Assembly (NCBI GenBank): GCA_947626425.1
Contig: CANQRX010000051.1
Span: 1-9,599, forward strand
Length of the DNA: 9,599 bases
From: an uncultured Bacilli bacterium
GTDB taxonomy: Bacteria; Bacillota_I; Bacilli_A; RF39; UBA660
Reading direction: 5' to 3'
Position 1 is the first letter of the stretch. Each line of letters begins with the position of its first letter. A program made the translations under genes and the position numbers. The notes below the pieces were generated by a model that was given only the letters and a program-made list of their open reading frames with translations, had not been told where the DNA came from and searched no databases. Positions 5,830 through 9,599 of the stretch are shown here, one piece after another.

Positions 5830-8800
5830 ATGATCGAAGTAAATAATTTTAAAGGAATAAAAGTCGGGTTAGCATCTCCTGAACAAATAAGAGCTTGGTC
5901 ATATGGTGAAGTAAAAAAACCAGAAACTATTAACTATCGTACTTTAAAACCCGAACGGGACGGTTTGTTTTGTGAAAAGATTTTTGGACCAACCAAAGAT
6001 TATGAATGTTCATGTGGTAAATATAAAAGATTACGTTATAAAAATGTGGTTTGTGATCGATGTGGGGTTGAAGTAACAAAAGCCAAAGTTAGAAGAGAGA
6101 GAATGGGGCATATTGAACTAGCAAGCCCTTGCTCTCACATTTGGTTCTTTAAAGGTGTTCCATCAAAAATGGGCTTAGTATTAGACATGAGTCCACGGGA
6201 TTTGGAAGAAGTATTATATTTTGTTAGTTATGTTGTTTTGGATCCAGGAAATGTTCCTTTGGCTGTTAAACAAACCTTGTCTGATAAAGAATATCGGGCA
6301 TATTATGAAAAATATGGTAATGCTTTTCGAGTTGGAATGGGTGCAGAAGCAATTAAAGAACTTTTAAAAGCTGTTGATATTGACAAAGAAGTTGAACAGT
6401 TAAGAGAAGAACTAGAAAACGCGAGTGGTCAAAAACGAATTCGATTAGTTAAACGTTTAGATTGTTTAGTTGCTTTCCAAGAAAGTGGCAATCGTCCAGA
6501 ATGGATGATTATTGATGCTTTACCAGTTATTCCCCCTGATTTAAGACCAATGATTCAATTAGATGGTGGTCGGTTTGCAACTAGTGACTTAAATGATTTA
6601 TATCGAAGAATTATTAATCGGAATAATCGTTTAAAAAAATTATTAGAACTAGGGGCACCAACAATTATTGTTCAAAATGAAAAGAGAATGCTTCAAGAAG
6701 CGGTTGATAGTTTATTAGATAATGGTCGCCGTGGTCGAAGTGTTTCTGGTGCTGGTAACCGTCCTTTAAAAAGTTTATCAAGTATGTTAAAAGGTAAACA
6801 AGGAAGATTCCGTCAAAATTTATTAGGAAAACGGGTTGATTACTCTGGTCGAAGTGTTATCGTTGTTGGACCAAATTTAAAAATGTATCAATGTGGTATT
6901 CCAAAAGATATGGCCTTAGAATTGTTTAAACCACATGTTATTCATGGTTTAGTTGAAAGAGGCTTAGCTCATAATATTAAAGGAGCTAAAAAGTTAATTG
7001 ATACAAAAGATGATTGTGTTTGGGATGTAGTTGAAGATGTTATTACAGAACATCCAGTTATGCTAAACCGAGCTCCAACTTTACACCGTCTTGGTATTCA
7101 AGCTTTTGAACCTAAATTGGTGGGTGGAAAAGCAATTCGTCTTCACCCTCTAGTGTGTACTGGATTTAATGCCGATTTCGATGGCGACCAAATGGCTGTC
7201 CATGTTCCATTAAGTGAAGAGGCTAAATCAGAAGCGCGAATCTTAATGTTAGGGGCTCAAAACATTTTAAATCCTAAAGATGGAAAACCAATCGTTACAC
7301 CAAGCCAAGATATGGTGTTAGGTAATTGTTATTTAACCCAAGAAAAAGCTGGCGAGGAAAACGAAGGAAAAGTTTATAAAGATCCAAATGAAGTTTTAAT
7401 GGCTTATGCAAGGAAGGAAATAACATTACATACGCGAATTGTTGTTCCGGTTCGGTCATTTAAACATAAATTATTCACCGAAGATCAGATGAATAAATAT
7501 TTGGTAACAACATGTGGTAAGATTATTTTTAACGAAATTTTGCCAGATAGTTATCCTTATATTAATGAACCAAGTAAAGAAAATATCGAAGGAATGACTC
7601 CAAGTAAATACTTTATTGAAATGGGTGAAAATATTCCTTTGAAAGTTCAAGAACTAGAACTTGCTTTACCGTTTGTTAAAGGAACTTTAAGTAAAATTAT
7701 TGCTCAAGTCTTTAAAAGATATAAAACAACTGAAACTTCAATATTCCTTGATAAATTAAAAGATTTAGGTTTTAAATATTCAACAATTGCGGGAGTTACT
7801 GTTTCCGCGGCGGATATTATTCCTTCTCAAACAAAAGATCAAGTAATTGCTGATTCCAAAGCTTTGGTAGAAAAAATTAATAAACAATATAGTCGTGGTT
7901 TAATAACCGAAGAAGAACGTTATAATAATGTTATTGATATTTGGACTAAAGCGAATGATACAATTAAGGAAGAATTAAAAGCGATTGCTAAAGATGATTT
8001 TGATAATCCATTATTTATGATGATGAACTCAGGCGCGCGGGGATCAATTTCGAACTTTGCTCAATTAGCAGGTATGCGTGGTTTAATGGCGAAGCCAGAT
8101 GGTTCAACTATTGAAATTCCCGTTACGTCAAACTTCTCTGAAGGTTTAACGGTATCCGAATTCTTCTTATCAAGCCATGGTTCGCGAAAAGGATCTGCCG
8201 ACACAGCTTTAAGAACAGCTGACTCTGGTTATTTAACTAGACGGTTAGTGGAAGTCGTTCAAGACATTATTGTTAAAGAACATGATTGTGGAAGTATTCA
8301 TGGTGTTGAAGTTAGAGATTTAGTAAATGATAAAGATAACAGTGTTATTGAACCTTTACAAGAAAGAATTTTAGGAAGATTTACAGCTCAAAAAGTTGTT
8401 CATCCGGAAACTAAACAAGTAATTATTGATAAAGGGGAAATGATTACTGAAAATATTGCGAAGAAAATTGTGGATGCCGGTATTACATCAGTTGAAATAA
8501 GAAGTGCCTTAACTTGTAAAACCCCAAATGGAGTTTGTCAAAAATGTTATGGTCGAAATTTAGCAACTGGTAATGTTGTTGAAACTGGGGAAGCAGTAGG
8601 TATTATGGCTGCTCAGTCAATCGGTGAACCAGGTACTCAGCTTACCATGCGTACTTTCCACTCGGGTGGTGTTGCATCAAGCGAAGATATTACTCAAGGT
8701 TTACCAAGAGTTGAAGAATTGTTTGAAGCTCGAAATCCAAAAGGAAAAGCAACTATTTCCGAAATTAATGGTAAAGTGGCAAGTATTAAAGAAGATAACG

Positions 8801-9507
8801 GTAAATATAAAATCGTTGTTGAAAATGATGTGGAAGTTAGAGAACATGTTACTAACTACAACATGAAAGTTAAAGTTGAAGTGGGAGATAATGTTGAAGC
8901 TGGTGATAAATTAACAGTCGGTGTTATTTCACCAAAAGAATTACTAGCCGTAACCGATCCTTTAACGGCTCAAGAATATATATTAAAAGAAATTCAAATG
9001 GTTTATAAACTTCAAGGTGTTGATATTAATGATAAACATATTGAAATTATTGTTAAGCGAATGATTAACAAAATTAGAATTGTTGATCCAGGCGATACAG
9101 ATTTAGTAGAAGGTTTAAGTGTTTCAATGCACGAATTTACAGAAGCTAACAAACCTGTCTTACTTGCGGGTGGTGTGCCTGCTAAAGGACGGCCAATAAT
9201 GTTAGGTATAACTAAATCTTCATTACAAACTGATTCATTCTTATCAGCAGCTTCATTCCAAGAAACAACAAAAGTTTTAACTGATGCTGCAATTAAAGGA
9301 AGCGTTGACTATTTAAGAGGCTTAAAAGAAAACGTTATCATTGGTAAATTAATTCCAGCTGGTACAGGAGCAAGACAATATAGTGATATTGAACTTGATT
9401 TACAAAAAACTTTTATGGATGATGAAGCTAGTGAAGTTTTAGAAAACAATTTAATGGGAGATGGCTTAGATTCTGTTTCCTCTCCTGATGAAGAAAGCAC
9501 TTTATAA
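5830..9507 (+). CDS. rpoC: DNA-directed RNA polymerase subunit beta-prime
   Basis: Beta-prime subunit, 1225 residues from ATG 5830. Seen in order: the N-terminal zinc ribbon with C60, C62, C75 and C78; the catalytic NADFDGD motif (447-453), whose D449, D451 and D453 bind the active-site magnesium; the second zinc site C820, C896, C903 and C906; and the trigger-loop segment LTMRTFHSGG (938-947) with M940, R941 and H944. There is no large insertion in the trigger loop, as expected of Firmicutes and unlike E. coli. Residue 84 in the clamp is lysine. The coding sequence starts one base after the rpoB stop and its own TAA stop (9505-9507) lies in the loop of a terminator. Two small open frames overlapping its 3' part are chance shadows. 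Confidence 0.99.
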   Translation: MIEVNNFKGIKVGLASPEQIRAWSYGEVKKPETINYRTLKPERDGLFCEKIFGPTKDYECSCGKYKRLRYKNVVCDRCGVEVTKAKVRRERMGHIELASPCSHIWFFKGVPSKMGLVLDMSPRDLEEVLYFVSYVVLDPGNVPLAVKQTLSDKEYRAYYEKYGNAFRVGMGAEAIKELLKAVDIDKEVEQLREELENASGQKRIRLVKRLDCLVAFQESGNRPEWMIIDALPVIPPDLRPMIQLDGGRFATSDLNDLYRRIINRNNRLKKLLELGAPTIIVQNEKRMLQEAVDSLLDNGRRGRSVSGAGNRPLKSLSSMLKGKQGRFRQNLLGKRVDYSGRSVIVVGPNLKMYQCGIPKDMALELFKPHVIHGLVERGLAHNIKGAKKLIDTKDDCVWDVVEDVITEHPVMLNRAPTLHRLGIQAFEPKLVGGKAIRLHPLVCTGFNADFDGDQMAVHVPLSEEAKSEARILMLGAQNILNPKDGKPIVTPSQDMVLGNCYLTQEKAGEENEGKVYKDPNEVLMAYARKEITLHTRIVVPVRSFKHKLFTEDQMNKYLVTTCGKIIFNEILPDSYPYINEPSKENIEGMTPSKYFIEMGENIPLKVQELELALPFVKGTLSKIIAQVFKRYKTTETSIFLDKLKDLGFKYSTIAGVTVSAADIIPSQTKDQVIADSKALVEKINKQYSRGLITEEERYNNVIDIWTKANDTIKEELKAIAKDDFDNPLFMMMNSGARGSISNFAQLAGMRGLMAKPDGSTIEIPVTSNFSEGLTVSEFFLSSHGSRKGSADTALRTADSGYLTRRLVEVVQDIIVKEHDCGSIHGVEVRDLVNDKDNSVIEPLQERILGRFTAQKVVHPETKQVIIDKGEMITENIAKKIVDAGITSVEIRSALTCKTPNGVCQKCYGRNLATGNVVETGEAVGIMAAQSIGEPGTQLTMRTFHSGGVASSEDITQGLPRVEELFEARNPKGKATISEINGKVASIKEDNGKYKIVVENDVEVREHVTNYNMKVKVEVGDNVEAGDKLTVGVISPKELLAVTDPLTAQEYILKEIQMVYKLQGVDINDKHIEIIVKRMINKIRIVDPGDTDLVEGLSVSMHEFTEANKPVLLAGGVPAKGRPIMLGITKSSLQTDSFLSAASFQETTKVLTDAAIKGSVDYLRGLKENVIIGKLIPAGTGARQYSDIELDLQKTFMDDEASEVLENNLMGDGLDSVSSPDEESTL

Positions 9508-9519
9508 AGTGTTTTTTTT
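9494..9519 (+). terminator. Intrinsic terminator of rpoBC, overlapping the rpoC stop codon
   Basis: The perfect palindrome CACTTTATAAAGTG (9498-9511) forms a stem of at least 5 bp with a TATA loop. It extends outward by a G-U pair and several A-U pairs into the T8 run at 9512-9519. The rpoC stop codon occupies part of the loop and 3' arm, so ribosomes ending translation would cover the hairpin. The stem is AU-rich and its strength is therefore moderate. Confidence 0.85.
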
Positions 9520-9563
9520 ATGGTATGATTTGCCCCCAAAAACTACTACAGGTTAAAAATATG

Positions 9564-9572
9564 TGGTAAAAT
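9564..9572 (+). promoter_or_regulatory. Possible extended -10 promoter for the next gene
   Basis: TGGTAAAAT has the same TG-N-TAAAAT form as the two stronger promoters at 1483-1491 and 2128-2136. No good -35 lies 16-18 bases upstream. Transcription would begin near 9579, just ahead of a Shine-Dalgarno-like stretch. An alternative extended -10, TGGTATGAT, lies at 9521-9529, directly after the terminator. Confidence 0.4.
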
Positions 9573-9584
9573 AAGGTTAAATGT

Positions 9585-9594
9585 GAAGGGTGAT
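9585..9594 (+). promoter_or_regulatory. Shine-Dalgarno-like site of a gene beginning at or beyond the window edge
   Basis: GAAGGGTGAT resembles the full complement of the 16S rRNA tail and is close to the GGGGTGA site used by rpoB. The start codon probably lies a few bases after 9599. ATG 9593 (ATG GCA A) could itself be a start, but would overlap this site. In related Firmicutes rpoC is followed by an L7Ae-like gene or rpsL; which applies here cannot be read. Confidence 0.45.
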
Positions 9595-9599
9595 GGCAA

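Noticed and set aside
8624..8866. Plus-strand 80-codon frame inside rpoC
   Set aside because: It overlaps the conserved trigger-loop region of rpoC in another frame, so it is a shadow.
9309..9539. Minus-strand 76-codon frame over the end of rpoC
   Set aside because: It is antisense to rpoC and runs through the terminator palindrome; there is no supporting signal.

Overview
This window is AT-rich DNA with every gene on the + strand. It holds the 3' half of the conserved bacterial rif region (a ybxB-type methyltransferase, rpoB and rpoC), preceded by an exported or membrane-anchored protein gene that is frameshifted at a run of ten G. RpoB and RpoC are closest, from memory of family sequences, to Bacillus/Erysipelotrichia proteins, and the ybxB-rpoB-rpoC order is that of Firmicutes. 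The strong A/T codon bias, TTG and GTG starts, very short spacers and the style of the surface protein suggest an uncultured gut Bacilli lineage close to Mollicutes (RF39 or 'CAG' type). Tryptophan is TGG throughout and no TGA is read through, so the standard bacterial code applies. The lineage is an inference.

Layout: 1-48 carries a -10 box and a Shine-Dalgarno for the first gene. 49-1459 is the surface protein gene; its N-terminal anchor (from 49) and its main open frame (through 194-1459) are in different frames, joined at a G10 run (130-139). 1460-1517 carries an extended -10 promoter. 1518-2111 is the methyltransferase, starting at TTG. A second extended -10 promoter overlaps the methyltransferase stop and is followed by a leader with a perfect 8-bp stem-loop. 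2199-5828 is rpoB and 5830-9507 is rpoC, one base apart, with the rpoC ribosome binding site inside the last rpoB codons. The rpoC stop codon lies in the loop of an intrinsic terminator. 9520-9599 looks like the promoter and ribosome binding site of the next gene, which lies outside the window.

How it works together: beta and beta-prime form the catalytic core of RNA polymerase and are probably made from one transcript driven by the strong promoter at 2108-2136. The methyltransferase probably modifies rRNA and has its own promoter. The surface protein looks like an on/off contingency gene, and the copy read here is OFF.

Most notable points: (1) the G10 tract in the anchor of a surface protein, a candidate phase-variation switch in an AT-rich genome; (2) three substitutions at rifampicin-contact positions of RpoB (E. 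coli numbering Q513K, D516E, H526D), predicting intrinsic rifamycin resistance; (3) the compact regulatory design, with promoter and terminator elements overlapping stop codons. I saw no CRISPR array, tRNA, rRNA or insertion sequence.
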